A DNA stretch of 64,000 nt from Nesterenkonia lacusekhoensis (GCF_017876395.1 NZ_JAGINX010000001.1:62001-126000); one strand, 5' to 3'. Shown: positions 19,185-28,007, numbered from the stretch's first letter. The notes: a model not told the origin generated them from the sequence alone. Program-made: numbers and translations.

Positions 19185-19853
19185 ATGGCTTCTGAGACCG
19201 CAACAGTCCATCTTGTCCGCCACGGCGAGGTCCACAACCCGGACCGTGTGCTCTACGGCCGTCTGCCCGGGTTCGGGCTCTCCGAGCTCGGACACCAGAT
19301 GGCCGAAGGGATCGCCGAGCACTTCGGCCAGCGCGCCGAGAGCGGACGACCTGTCCACCTGTTGGCGGCCTCCCCGCTGCAGCGCGCTCAGGAGACCATT
19401 GCCCCGCTGGCGCAGCGCCTGGGCATGCCGGTCACCACCGAGGAACGGGTCCTGGAGGCGGAGAACAGGTTCGAGGGGCTCTCCGAGGTCAAGCGCCAGC
19501 TGCGCAGCCCGCGCATGTGGCCGCTGCTGGTCAACCCTTTCCGCCCGTCCTGGGGTGAGCCCTACTCCCAGCAGGTCACTCGCGTGCTGGCCGCGGTGAA
19601 GGACCTCTCGGATCGGGCGATCGCAGAGCACGGCGACGGCGCCGAAGTCGTGGTGGTCTCACACCAGCTGCCCATCTGGGTCACTCGGCTCTGGGCTGAG
19701 GAGCGCCCCCTCTGGCACGACCCGCGCAGCCGCGAGTGCACGCTGACGTCGGTGACCTCGCTGCACATCGGTCCCAGCGGAGTGGAGTCGGTCGCCTACA
19801 GTGAGCCCAACCAGGCCCTCTCCCAGCAGGCCCTCGCCCTGCCCGGCGCCTGA
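19185..19853 (+). CDS. Histidine phosphatase (phosphoglycerate mutase-like)
   Basis: 222-residue member of the histidine phosphatase superfamily. Catalytic RHG motif in VHLVRHGEVHNPDRVLYGR, a second Arg/Glu set in ASPLQRAQETIAPLA and RFEGL, and the second catalytic His in VVVVSHQLPIW. Substrate unknown; it is related to broad-specificity phosphatases rather than glycolytic mutase. The open frame begins much earlier (18504), but that part is antisense to the Gln-rich gene. ATG at 19185 gives a family-typical N-terminus. It precedes the cytochrome c maturation operon, as is common in Micrococcales. Confidence 0.9.
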   Translation: MASETATVHLVRHGEVHNPDRVLYGRLPGFGLSELGHQMAEGIAEHFGQRAESGRPVHLLAASPLQRAQETIAPLAQRLGMPVTTEERVLEAENRFEGLSEVKRQLRSPRMWPLLVNPFRPSWGEPYSQQVTRVLAAVKDLSDRAIAEHGDGAEVVVVSHQLPIWVTRLWAEERPLWHDPRSRECTLTSVTSLHIGPSGVESVAYSEPNQALSQQALALPGA

Positions 19854-19889
19854 GTCGAATCCGAGGGGTGGAAAAGTGCGTAGTCGTTT

Positions 19890-19906
19890 TTCTACGAGTT
19901 GTAGAA
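19890..19906. promoter_or_regulatory. Palindromic operator-like site upstream of cytochrome c maturation genes
   Basis: TTCTAC-GAGTT-GTAGAA, a perfect 6-5-6 palindrome, with a further CGTAG half-site on either side (19879-19883, 19909-19913). A TAGAAT box at 19911-19916 could be the -10, which would place transcription start within a few bases of the ATG at 19926, i.e. a nearly leaderless message. The binding protein is unknown; the CTAC/GTAG half-sites recall BlaI/CopY-type operators. Confidence 0.5.
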
Positions 19907-19925
19907 GGCGTAGAATCATCTGCTG

Positions 19926-20543
19926 ATGACGACTACCGCCACGCGTCACTCCCGACTGCGCCCCTCAGTCCTGGCCGCCGCAGCGCTCGCCGGGATCTTT
20001 GCGCTGACCTCCTGCGGCACCGATCAGAACGACGAGCTGGCGGAGCGTGCCGCCAATGACGGCAGCAACTACGTCGCTGGAGACGGGTCGGTCCAGGAGT
20101 TCGCCCCGGAGGAGCGCGGTGAACCGGTCGAGTTCGAATCCACGCTCTTCGACGGCACCACCATCAGCCCCGAGACCTGGCAGGGCGATGTCACCGTCAT
20201 CAACTTCTGGTACGCCGCCTGTGCTCCCTGCCGCGTGGAGGCCCCCGATCTGGCCGAGATCCACAGCGAGTATGAGGACGACGGCGTCCAGTTCTTCGGG
20301 GTGAACACTCGTGACACCCAGCCCACGGCTGAGGCCTTCGAGCGTCGCTTCGAGATCGAGTACCCCTCAGTGGAGGACCGCGGCGGCGAAGTCATGTTCT
20401 CCATGACCGACTACGTGCCGCCCTCGGCTGTGCCCACCACTCTGGTGCTGGACCAGGAAGGCCGCGTCTCCGCCCGGATCATCGGGATCGCCGAACCCGG
20501 CACGCTGCGTGCCCTGATCGACACCGCCCAGAGCGAGGCCTGA
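19926..20543 (+). CDS. resA: ResA-like thiol-disulfide lipoprotein
   Basis: Extracytoplasmic thioredoxin-fold reductant that keeps apocytochrome c heme-binding cysteines reduced. 205 residues. The lipoprotein signal ends in ALTSC (Cys about 29). Thioredoxin fold with active site NFWYAACAPCRVEAP (CAPC) and cis-Pro in PPSAVPTTLVLD. First gene of a resA-ccdA-resB-ccsB operon with 1-base overlaps between the first three. Also called CcsX in this context. Confidence 0.92.
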   Translation: MTTTATRHSRLRPSVLAAAALAGIFALTSCGTDQNDELAERAANDGSNYVAGDGSVQEFAPEERGEPVEFESTLFDGTTISPETWQGDVTVINFWYAACAPCRVEAPDLAEIHSEYEDDGVQFFGVNTRDTQPTAEAFERRFEIEYPSVEDRGGEVMFSMTDYVPPSAVPTTLVLDQEGRVSARIIGIAEPGTLRALIDTAQSEA

Positions 20544-21346
20544 TGCCTCCCGGGATCCTGCCTGCGGCTGAGGCGGCACTTCCGGTCGCGGCGGCGAACA
20601 ATCGCTTCGCCGAGTACGTGCTGGACGGGTCCCTGCTGATCTCAGCGCCGATCGCACTGCTGGCCGGCCTGGTCAGCTTCCTCTCGCCCTGCGTGCTGCC
20701 GCTGGTCCCCGGTTATCTGGGTTATGTCACCGGCCTCTCCGGCACCGCGCTGCAGGAGCGGGCCCGTTCCCGGATGGTCCTGGGTGCGGCGCTGTTCGTG
20801 CTGGGCTTTTCAGCAGTCTTCGTGCTGATCGGCGCCGTCTTCACCTACGCCACCACCTGGCTGCGGATCGAGGGCGGCTGGGTCACCCAGGTGCTGGGCG
20901 CCGTCGTCGTGCTCATGGGCCTGATCTTCATGGGGGCCTTCAGCGCCTTCCAGCGGGAGGCCAAGATTCACCGCAAGCCGCCGGACGGGCTGCTGGGCGC
21001 CCCCGTGCTGGGTGCGACCTTCGGCATCGGGTGGGCGCCGTGCATCGGCCCGACCCTCTCTGCGGTCCTGCTGCTGGCCTACGGCACCGACGCCGACGTC
21101 GCCCGCGGGGCCCTGCTGATGTTCATCTACTGTCTGGGCCTGGGCATCCCGTTCATCCTGATCAGCCTGGGGATGCAGCGAGGCATGCGGGCACTGGACT
21201 TCTTCAAGCGGCATAAGGCCGCAGTGATGCGTGTAGGCGGCGGCATGCTGATCGTCGTCGGGCTGCTGATGCTCTCCGGCATCTGGAACACCTGGGTCTA
21301 TGCCCTGCAGGACTGGTTCGCCAACGAGATTGTGATGCCCATCTGA
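20543..21346 (+). CDS. ccdA: CcdA cytochrome c biogenesis protein
   Basis: DsbD-family membrane protein that passes electrons from cytoplasmic thioredoxin to ResA. 267 residues, six membrane helices. The two redox cysteines are visible in SPCVLPLVPGYLGYVTG and GWAPCIGPTLSAVLLL. The start overlaps the resA stop as TGATG, and the end overlaps resB in the same way, indicating translational coupling. Confidence 0.94.
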   Translation: MPPGILPAAEAALPVAAANNRFAEYVLDGSLLISAPIALLAGLVSFLSPCVLPLVPGYLGYVTGLSGTALQERARSRMVLGAALFVLGFSAVFVLIGAVFTYATTWLRIEGGWVTQVLGAVVVLMGLIFMGAFSAFQREAKIHRKPPDGLLGAPVLGATFGIGWAPCIGPTLSAVLLLAYGTDADVARGALLMFIYCLGLGIPFILISLGMQRGMRALDFFKRHKAAVMRVGGGMLIVVGLLMLSGIWNTWVYALQDWFANEIVMPI

Positions 21347-23058
21347 TGAGTGAGAAGAAGGACCGGCAGAAGGCGGCCAAGCGGCGGCAGGCAGGGCAGT
21401 ACATCCCTGCCGACCACAAGGACGCCGCCCAGGACCGCTCGGACGTCACGCTGCCCTCGTTGGGCCTCACCGGCATGCTGCGCTGGGCGTGGCGCCAGCT
21501 GACCTCCATGCGCACTGCCCTGATGCTACTGCTGATGCTGGCGGTGGCCGCTGTGCCGGGGTCCATCTGGCCTCAGCGCGTTCAGGACTCGTTCGCTGTG
21601 CAGACCTGGATCGAGGAGAATCCGACGATCGGGCCGATCCTGGACTTCCTGCAGTTCTTCGACGTCTACTCCTCGGTCTGGTTCTCGGCGATCTACCTGC
21701 TGCTGTTCATCTCACTGATCGGCTGCATCCTGCCGCGCACTCGCAAGCACTGGCAGCACATGCGTTCGGCCCCGCCGCGGACCCCGCGACGGCTGGAGAA
21801 GCTGCCCGAATACGGCGCCCTGGAGCTGGAGGCGACCGCCGCAGGCGACGACGCCGACGCGCCCGCCGCCGAGCAGGTCATCCAGGATGCCCAGCGCATC
21901 CTGAAGAAGCGCGGCTACCGGACCGACGTGCGTGAAGCCGGCACCGACGCCCGTGGCCATCAGGTCCCGGCCTCCATCGGTGCGGAGAAGGGCTACTCCA
22001 AAGAGGTCGGCAACCTGCTCTTCCACATCGCGCTGGTGGGCGTGCTGGTCTTTGTAGCACTGGGATCCATGTTCAGCTATCGCGGACAGAAGATCATCAT
22101 GGAGGACGAAGGATTCGTCAACGCCCTGGTGGCCTATGACAACTTCTACCCGGGCACCTACTTCGACGAGGACCAGCTGCACCCGTTCTCGGTCACGCTG
22201 AACGACTTCGACCGCGTCTTCGACCGCCAGTCCGAGGAGTACTTCGGCCAGGCCCTGGACTTCACTGCCGATGTGACCGTCCAGGAGAGCACCGATGAGG
22301 AGCCCCGTCAGGAGGAGTTCGGCGTCAACGAGCCGCTGACCCTCGGCGGGGCTCGGGTCTTCCTGGTGGGCAACGGCTACGCGCCGGTGGTCACGGTGGA
22401 GGACGGCAACGGGGACGTGGCCTTCTCCGGTCCGGTGGTGACCCGCCCGGAGGATTCCGTCTACACCTCAATGATGGTGATCAAGGCACCCGACGCTCAG
22501 CCCGAGCAGCTCGGATTCCAGGGCCTGTTCCTGCCGACCTCCCATGAGGCGGAGGACGGGTTGGCCGTCTCCGTGGACCCCGAGTTGGGCAACCCGCAGC
22601 TGCAGCTGAACTCCTACTACGGCGACCTCGGCCTGGACGAGGGGACGCCGCAGAACGTCTACGTGCTGGACACGGAGAACCTGGAGGAGCTCAACTCGCG
22701 CAGCGCCGAGGCCGGGGGCATCGTGCTGGAGCCGGGGCAGACCTATGAGCTGCCCGACGGCATGGGCTCCATCAGCTTCGACGAGGTCGTCGACTATATG
22801 GCCGTCGACGTCCACTACAACCCCGGTCAGGCGGGGGTTCTGGTCTTCGCCCTGACCGCGCTGGGTGGGCTGATCATGACCCTGTTCATCCGCCGGCGTC
22901 GCGCCTGGGTGACCGTGGAGACCACAGACGAGGGCCGGGTGCTGGTGCGCTACGGCCTGCTGTCCCGAGGCGAGGACTTCTCGCTGCGGGATGAGAACAT
23001 TGCACTGCGCTCCGATTTCGAGAAGAGATGGCCGGTCCGCGCTCCGGAGGAGAACTGA
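21346..23058 (+). CDS. resB: ResB cytochrome c synthetase component
   Basis: Membrane subunit of System II cytochrome c heme lyase. 570 residues: three N-terminal membrane helices (around residues 50, 110 and 225), a large extracytoplasmic beta-rich domain (about 245-500), and a C-terminal helix followed by a cytoplasmic tail. Family motifs include SIWPQRVQ and KEVGNLLFHIALVGVLVF. Works with CcsB in heme export and ligation. Starts in TGATG overlap with ccdA. Confidence 0.94.
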   Translation: MSEKKDRQKAAKRRQAGQYIPADHKDAAQDRSDVTLPSLGLTGMLRWAWRQLTSMRTALMLLLMLAVAAVPGSIWPQRVQDSFAVQTWIEENPTIGPILDFLQFFDVYSSVWFSAIYLLLFISLIGCILPRTRKHWQHMRSAPPRTPRRLEKLPEYGALELEATAAGDDADAPAAEQVIQDAQRILKKRGYRTDVREAGTDARGHQVPASIGAEKGYSKEVGNLLFHIALVGVLVFVALGSMFSYRGQKIIMEDEGFVNALVAYDNFYPGTYFDEDQLHPFSVTLNDFDRVFDRQSEEYFGQALDFTADVTVQESTDEEPRQEEFGVNEPLTLGGARVFLVGNGYAPVVTVEDGNGDVAFSGPVVTRPEDSVYTSMMVIKAPDAQPEQLGFQGLFLPTSHEAEDGLAVSVDPELGNPQLQLNSYYGDLGLDEGTPQNVYVLDTENLEELNSRSAEAGGIVLEPGQTYELPDGMGSISFDEVVDYMAVDVHYNPGQAGVLVFALTALGGLIMTLFIRRRRAWVTVETTDEGRVLVRYGLLSRGEDFSLRDENIALRSDFEKRWPVRAPEEN

Positions 23059-23060
23059 TC

Positions 23061-24155
23061 ATGACATTCATGTCGACCCTGCGACCCATCGATGAACAGC
23101 TGGCTGAGTACAGCGAGCTGTTCATGCTGATCGCCGCCTCGATCTACACTATGGCCTTCATCGCCTTCACCATCGATATGGTGCGCAGCTCAGCGACGAT
23201 CCGTCGTGTGGAGGCCGAGCTGGCTGCTGAACGGCACCGCGAACCGGCTGGCGTCGGGGCAGGCAGTTCCGGCAGCGGCGGTGACCGAACGGGACCAGCG
23301 AACTCCGAGGGCGCTGACTCCACGGACCTCGTGGATGACGAGATGGCCTACACCGGCACCAAGCGCCCGGTCGCCAATGTGGCAGTCGCGCTGACTGTGG
23401 TGGCCGCACTGGCCCACGCCTTCGCCGTGATCACCCGCGGGATCGCCGCGAACCGCGTGCCCTGGGCCAACATGTTCGAGTTCCTGACCTCCGCCGCGCT
23501 GATTGTCTCTCTGGTCTACCTCGTGGCGCTGATCCGCCGCGACGTGCGTTTCCTGGGCGTCTTCGCCGTCGGCCTGGTGGTCGTCATGATGATGGGAGCC
23601 ACGATCGGCTTCCCCACGCCGGTGGGCCACGTCCAGCCCGCGCTGCAGAACCCGTGGATCTGGATCCACGTCTCGCTGGCGGCCACCGCCATCGGCCTGT
23701 TCACCCTGACCTTCGCGATGAATGTGCTGCAGCTGATCCAGCAGCGGCGTGAGCAGGCCGTAGAATCCAGCGATGCTGAGGCCGAGGGCCAGAGCGGCGG
23801 TGTGGCCCGCTGGCAGTTCCTGCGCCTGGTGCCCTCCGCCGTGGCGCTGGAGAACTGGGCCTATCGGTTCAACGCCGTCGGCTTCGTCTTCTGGACCATG
23901 GGCCCGCTGATCACCGGAGCGATCTGGGCTGAGCAGTCTTGGGGCCGCTACTGGGGCTGGGACACCAAGGAGGTCTGGTCCTTCGTGATCTGGGTGGTCT
24001 ACGCCGGCTACCTGCATGCCCGGGCCACCCGCGGCTGGACGGGCAGCCGTTCGGCCTGGCTGTCGATCATCGGCTTCGCCTGCATCATCTTCAACTACGC
24101 CGTGGTCAACGTGTACTTCCCCGGCCTGCACTCCTACGCCGGCCTGCCGGAGTAG
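23061..24155 (+). CDS. ccsB: CcsB cytochrome c synthetase component
   Basis: Heme-handling subunit of System II, 364 residues, about eight membrane helices. The tryptophan-rich WWD-type motif WGRYWGWDTKEVWSFVIW binds heme, with external histidines around it. The open frame starts at 23028 inside resB, but ATG at 23061 directly follows GGAGGAG and starts 2 bp after the resB stop. A hydrophilic insert (about residues 60-100) follows the first helix. Last gene of the operon; a 27-bp perfect palindrome follows. Confidence 0.94.
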   Translation: MTFMSTLRPIDEQLAEYSELFMLIAASIYTMAFIAFTIDMVRSSATIRRVEAELAAERHREPAGVGAGSSGSGGDRTGPANSEGADSTDLVDDEMAYTGTKRPVANVAVALTVVAALAHAFAVITRGIAANRVPWANMFEFLTSAALIVSLVYLVALIRRDVRFLGVFAVGLVVVMMMGATIGFPTPVGHVQPALQNPWIWIHVSLAATAIGLFTLTFAMNVLQLIQQRREQAVESSDAEAEGQSGGVARWQFLRLVPSAVALENWAYRFNAVGFVFWTMGPLITGAIWAEQSWGRYWGWDTKEVWSFVIWVVYAGYLHARATRGWTGSRSAWLSIIGFACIIFNYAVVNVYFPGLHSYAGLPE

Positions 24156-24176
24156 GGGATCAGCGCACCCGGATTC

Positions 24177-24246
24177 GATTCGAGCGGGGTTTTGGCCCTT
24201 ATGGAGGCCCAAATCCGTTCATAAGGGCCAAAACCCCGCTCGAATC
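24177..24246. repeat. Perfect 27-bp inverted repeat at a convergent gene boundary
   Basis: Arms 24177-24203 and 24220-24246 are perfectly complementary; the loop is 16 bases. It begins 22 bp past the ccsB stop and ends 26 bp before the end of the convergent DUF4229 gene. Position suits a bidirectional terminator, but the perfect 27-bp stem is much longer than the terminators at 4784 and 17815. Confidence 0.9.
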
Positions 24247-24271
24247 GCCTTCACGCTGGGGAGGCGGCAGC

Positions 24272-24547
24272 TCAGCGGTCTTCGTGGTAGTCCTCGGCCA
24301 GGGCGTCTTCGGCGTCGTTGTCGCTCTGCTCGGAGCGGCTTCGGCGGCGCGTGTCAGAGCCCACCTTCCGGGCCACCTGCGCGCCGGCCTCCAGGCGCAG
24401 TCTGTTGAAGAAGAGATAGGCCACCGCCCAGGCGCCCACCAGGCCCGCGACGAGTGCGAAGACCATGCCGACCTCCAACAGCAGGCACGCTCCGAAGATG
24501 ATGAAGAACGTCGCGAGGCGGAGCAGGGTGTATTTCAGAACAGCCAT
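24272..24547 (-). CDS. DUF4229 small membrane protein
   Basis: 91 residues: two hydrophobic helices (about 8-26 and 29-48) with the family start MAVLKYTLLRLATFF and the FFNRLRL turn, then a charged, disordered tail. DUF4229 genes commonly neighbour menaquinone and cytochrome maturation genes in actinobacteria; function unknown. Divergent from the gene at 24644. Confidence 0.85.
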   Translation of the reverse strand: MAVLKYTLLRLATFFIIFGACLLLEVGMVFALVAGLVGAWAVAYLFFNRLRLEAGAQVARKVGSDTRRRSRSEQSDNDAEDALAEDYHEDR

Positions 24548-24643
24548 TCCTCCATTTTCGCACGGGTGGACGGGAGACTAGGCTGGAAGGACAGTGAGCC
24601 GGGATTCCGGCTCAGGCAATGGACGTGACGGGAGCGAGCGAAC

Positions 24644-25096
24644 GTGTTGCGAATCCTGATCCCAGTGGGAATCGTGGGCCTGGGGCTGATGATCTACAGC
24701 CTCGTGGAGAGCATCCAGACTCCGCGTCACCGGGTCCGTGTGATGCCTAAGTCTGCTTGGATGGCAGTCATCGTGCTGGTCCCGATCATCGGAGCCGGGC
24801 TGTGGCTGGGCTTCGGCCGCATCCGTGAGACCCGCACCCGCGACAATCAGGTGCGCCCCGGGCCGTCCGCGCCCGACGACGACCCGGAGTTCCTCCGCAA
24901 GGTTGAGTTCGAGCGTCGCCAGCAGCAGCGCCGTGAGGAGGAGGCCCGCAAGCGCGCCGAGCAGGAGCGGAAGAAGCGGGCCCAGAACCGGAAGCAGCAG
25001 GACCAGCAGGACCGGAAGAAGCCCGGCGAGGACTCAGACGAGAAGCCGGGGGACGACGTCGAGGGCGGACTCGGCCCGGAGGGTCGCCCCGCCTGA
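24644..25096 (+). CDS. PLDc_N-domain membrane protein
   Basis: 150 residues, GTG start. Two membrane helices (about 3-22 and 36-57) with the VMPKSAWMAVIVLVPIIGAGLWLGFGR pattern of the phospholipase-D-nuclease N-terminal domain (motif runs from about 24747 to 24820). No catalytic PLD domain is present. A long charged Lys/Arg/Gln coiled-coil-like tail follows (about 75-135). Widespread small membrane protein beside menA/menE in Micrococcales; role unknown. Confidence 0.82.
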   Translation: MLRILIPVGIVGLGLMIYSLVESIQTPRHRVRVMPKSAWMAVIVLVPIIGAGLWLGFGRIRETRTRDNQVRPGPSAPDDDPEFLRKVEFERRQQQRREEEARKRAEQERKKRAQNRKQQDQQDRKKPGEDSDEKPGDDVEGGLGPEGRPA

Positions 25097-25129
25097 AGCG
25101 GTGGTGATCCTCAGCCCAGCAGCTGATCC

Positions 25130-26110
25130 TCAGCTCAGCAGCAGCGAGGCCGAGTAGGTCGCGGCGAAGGCCAGCCCGATCATCCCGGTTTGCTGCAGCA
25201 CCGGGATCAGCTCCGGGCCGCGGGCCAGGTTCGGCCGGCGGACCATCGTTGCGATCGGCCGGAAGCACAGCGGCCAGGAGGCCACCACCAGCAGGAACCA
25301 CAGGCTCTGCGGGCCCTGGAACATCAGCCCCAGCGGCAGGGCGACGGCGACTGTCACCATCAGCGCGTAGCTTGAGCGTGCGCGGCCTTGGCCCAGCCGC
25401 ACCGCCAGAGTCATCTTCCCGGACTCCCGGTCCGTAGGGATGTCCCGGACGTTGTTGGCCATCAGCAGGGCACTGGCGATCAGCCCATGGGAGACCGCGC
25501 CGATCAGCGCCTCGGCCAGGGGGAACTCTGCGCTGACCTCGCGTGCGGCGGCTGTCGCTACCATCGCGTAGGAGGTGCCGAGTGTTGCCACCAGTCCGAA
25601 GAAGATGAAGACCATGACCTCGCCCAGGCCCAGGTAGCCGTAGGGCTTCGAACCACCGGTGTACCACCAGGCCGCCAGCACACAGATCGCCCCCGCGGCG
25701 ATCAGCCACCACTGGCCGGTCAGGGCCACGATCACCAGGCCCGCCAGTCCGGCCACACCGAAGCAGCCGAAGGCCGCCGCCTTGACCTGCCGCGGTTCGG
25801 CGGCGCCGGAGCCGGTCAGCCGCATGGGTCCCACGCGCTCGTCGTCGGTGCCGCGGATGCCGTCGGAGTAGTCGTTGGCGTAGTTCACACCCACCTGCAG
25901 AGCCAGCGAGACGACCAGCGCCAGGGCCGCGACGCCGAGCTGGAGCAGCCCGATCTGCGCGGAGCTGCCCTCGGCGGAGCCTTGAGCGGAGAGCCAGCCG
26001 GAAGCATCCGGCTCTCCGAAGACCGCCGCCGCACCGATGAGCACCGGTGCCACCGCCATCGGCAGTGTGCGCAGGCGTGCTCCTGCGGTCCATTCCGTCA
26101 GCGTGGCCAT
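25130..26110 (-). CDS. menA: 1,4-dihydroxy-2-naphthoate polyprenyltransferase
   Basis: Membrane UbiA-family prenyltransferase that attaches the polyprenyl chain to DHNA, giving demethylmenaquinone. 326 residues, about eight or nine helices. The first Asp-rich motif is in NYANDYSDGIRGTDD and the second in NNVRDIPTDRESGKMTLA. Starts 7 bp after the menE stop, so part of a smORF-menE-menA operon. Confidence 0.95.
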   Translation of the reverse strand: MATLTEWTAGARLRTLPMAVAPVLIGAAAVFGEPDASGWLSAQGSAEGSSAQIGLLQLGVAALALVVSLALQVGVNYANDYSDGIRGTDDERVGPMRLTGSGAAEPRQVKAAAFGCFGVAGLAGLVIVALTGQWWLIAAGAICVLAAWWYTGGSKPYGYLGLGEVMVFIFFGLVATLGTSYAMVATAAAREVSAEFPLAEALIGAVSHGLIASALLMANNVRDIPTDRESGKMTLAVRLGQGRARSSYALMVTVAVALPLGLMFQGPQSLWFLLVVASWPLCFRPIATMVRRPNLARGPELIPVLQQTGMIGLAFAATYSASLLLS

Positions 26111-26117
26111 AAGTCTC

Positions 26118-27332
26118 CTAGGGGGCAGGCGGTGCGGGTGGGCTCTGCAAGAGCCTGAGCAATTCTTGCCGGTCCGGCTTGCCGTTGGCCAACCGGGGAA
26201 GCCCCTTCAGGGGGAGGATCCGCTTGGGCGGGGCAGCGGCGCCGAGCTGCTCGCGCACGCTCTGGCGCAGCCCCTCCGCGTCCAGCTGGGTGTCCGGCTC
26301 CCCGGAGCCCACGACGCCGGCCACCACCTGCTGCCCCCATTCAGGATCCTCGACGCCGGCCACGAAAGCCTCGCTGACCTGGGGGTCTGCCTCCAGCACC
26401 TGACGGATCCGTTCGGCCGAGACCTTCACCCCACCGGTGTTGATCACGTCATCGGCGCGTCCGATGATCGACAGCCGCCCCTCGGGGCTGAGCCGGCCGA
26501 GGTCGTCGGTGCGGTACTGGCGCCGTCCCTGGGCATCGGTGCCGAACCGCGCGGCGGTCAGCTCCGGATCGCGGTAGCCCAGAGCCACCATCGGACCGGA
26601 CAGCAGCACCGGACCGGCCGCGGCGGCGTCGTTCGTCTCGGCACCAGGGAGTCCGTCGTCGTTCGTCTCCACCGTCACCCCCGGCAGCGGGATGCCGTCG
26701 TAGACGCAGCCGCCGGCGGTCTCGCTCATCCCGTAGGTGCGGATCACGGTCAGTCCGAGCTCCTGCGCCCGGCCGAAGAGCTCGGGGGAGGTGGCCCCGC
26801 CGCCCAGCAGGATCGCATCGAAGCGCCGCAGCACAGCCAGCAGCCGGCCGCCGTCGGGGGTCTGGTCCTCAACCGAGATATGGCCCATCAGCCGCTGCAG
26901 CTGAGTGGGCACCAGGGAGACGTAGCGCCGCTGATGGGTGAGCTGTTCGGCCGCGGCGGCGAAGTCCTGCGGGTCGGTGGTTCGCGCCAGCAGCACCACC
27001 GGCTCGGTCCCGGCCTGCAGGGAGCGGCTGAGCACCGCCAGCCCGGCCACATAATTGGGCTGCAGGGTCAGCAGCCATTGCCCGTGACCGCCCAGATGCT
27101 CAGCGGTGGCCTCAGCGGAGGCACGCAGATTCTCGGCGGACAGCAGCGTCTCTTTGGGCATACCGGTGGACCCGGAGGTGCGCACCACGACGGCGGTCCC
27201 GGTGCTCGCCGCGTCAGGCCGCCGGACCCAGCGCGGCGCGCCATCTTCCGCCGGAAGAAACTCCAGCGGAGCGCTCTGTCCGGAGAGGGCTGCGCGGAGA
27301 TCCTCCAGGGCGGCGCGGACCCAGGCGCTCAC
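26118..27332 (-). CDS. menE: o-Succinylbenzoate-CoA ligase
   Basis: AMP-forming acyl-CoA synthetase activating o-succinylbenzoate in menaquinone synthesis. 404 residues, a compact version typical of actinobacteria. Motifs: VVRTSGSTGMPKETLLS (P-loop), TYGMSETAGGCVYDG, YRTDDLGRLSPEGRLSIIGR and the C-terminal catalytic Lys in RLANGKPDRQEL. The GTG start overlaps the stop of an upstream 37-codon ORF (GTGA). Confidence 0.93.
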   Translation of the reverse strand: MSAWVRAALEDLRAALSGQSAPLEFLPAEDGAPRWVRRPDAASTGTAVVVRTSGSTGMPKETLLSAENLRASAEATAEHLGGHGQWLLTLQPNYVAGLAVLSRSLQAGTEPVVLLARTTDPQDFAAAAEQLTHQRRYVSLVPTQLQRLMGHISVEDQTPDGGRLLAVLRRFDAILLGGGATSPELFGRAQELGLTVIRTYGMSETAGGCVYDGIPLPGVTVETNDDGLPGAETNDAAAAGPVLLSGPMVALGYRDPELTAARFGTDAQGRRQYRTDDLGRLSPEGRLSIIGRADDVINTGGVKVSAERIRQVLEADPQVSEAFVAGVEDPEWGQQVVAGVVGSGEPDTQLDAEGLRQSVREQLGAAAPPKRILPLKGLPRLANGKPDRQELLRLLQSPPAPPAP

Positions 27333-27442
27333 CGAGCGGGGCTTTCGCCGCGCGAGAGCTTCCGTCCGGTGGCCATGCTGACCAGCTGAGCGATCGTGAC
27401 CATCACGATCGCCACAATGGCGATCCAGGCGAACCAGGGCAT
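27329..27442 (-). CDS. 37-residue membrane protein upstream of menE
   Basis: Short ORF starting MPWFAWIAIVAIVMVTIAQL, with one hydrophobic helix (about residues 3-24) and a basic tail ending RGESPAR. GAAGAGGAG lies 6 bases upstream of the ATG, an excellent ribosome-binding site. The stop TGA overlaps the menE GTG start by 4 bases, so menE appears translationally coupled to it. No family recognised; likely a real small inner-membrane protein and first gene of the menE-menA operon. Confidence 0.7.
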   Translation of the reverse strand: MPWFAWIAIVAIVMVTIAQLVSMATGRKLSRGESPAR

Positions 27443-27578
27443 AGCGCTCCTCTTCGGTGGGCGGTCAGGAGTGATTCTCTCCGGTTCAGTGTAATCTTCA
27501 GGCGTTGTTCTCTACGATGGCCCTAGACGGGTGACCCTCCCGTCTGACCAGGGAACTGAGCGGAGGACGCCCTTCCTG

Positions 27579-28007
27579 ATGAGCCGTGCACACCTGCTGC
27601 TGATCGCGGCCCGATGCGCCGTGGTGTTGAGCTTGGCCTCGCTGGGCGGACTGTTCGTCTCAGCCGGGCAGGTGGTCGACACCGGCGCCGGACTGGACCT
27701 GCATGGGACCGCGGCTGTCGCTCTGCACGTGACCACAGGCCTGCTGGCAGCGTTGCTGGTGCTGCGCGCAGCAGTCACCCGCACCGGCGTGTGGGCGGCG
27801 GCGGCCGGCGTCGTGCTCTTCGGCCTGACCTTCCTCCAGGCCGCCCTGGGCGGTCCGCAGACAGTGGATGTCCACGTGGCCGGTTCCCTGGCCGCCGTGG
27901 TGCTGTGCACCTGGTTGTGCGCCTGGACCTTTGCGCGCCGCGGCCCCACGTCCGCAGCTGCGGAGCCTTCTCCCAGCCGAGTCGAACAGGAGACGACTGC
28001 CTCATGA
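27579..28007 (+). CDS. Four-helix membrane protein paired with cytochrome-b5-like lipoprotein
   Basis: 142 residues from ATG at 27579, which has GGAGGA about 11 bases upstream; the open frame begins at 27531. Four hydrophobic helices with histidines in helix 2 (LHGTAAVALHVTTG) and helix 4 (VDVHVAGSLAA), placed as could suit membrane heme ligation. Stop overlaps the start of the next gene as ATGA, so the two are coupled. Possible membrane anchor or electron partner of the b5-like protein; this is inferred from context. Confidence 0.7.
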   Translation: MSRAHLLLIAARCAVVLSLASLGGLFVSAGQVVDTGAGLDLHGTAAVALHVTTGLLAALLVLRAAVTRTGVWAAAAGVVLFGLTFLQAALGGPQTVDVHVAGSLAAVVLCTWLCAWTFARRGPTSAAAEPSPSRVEQETTAS

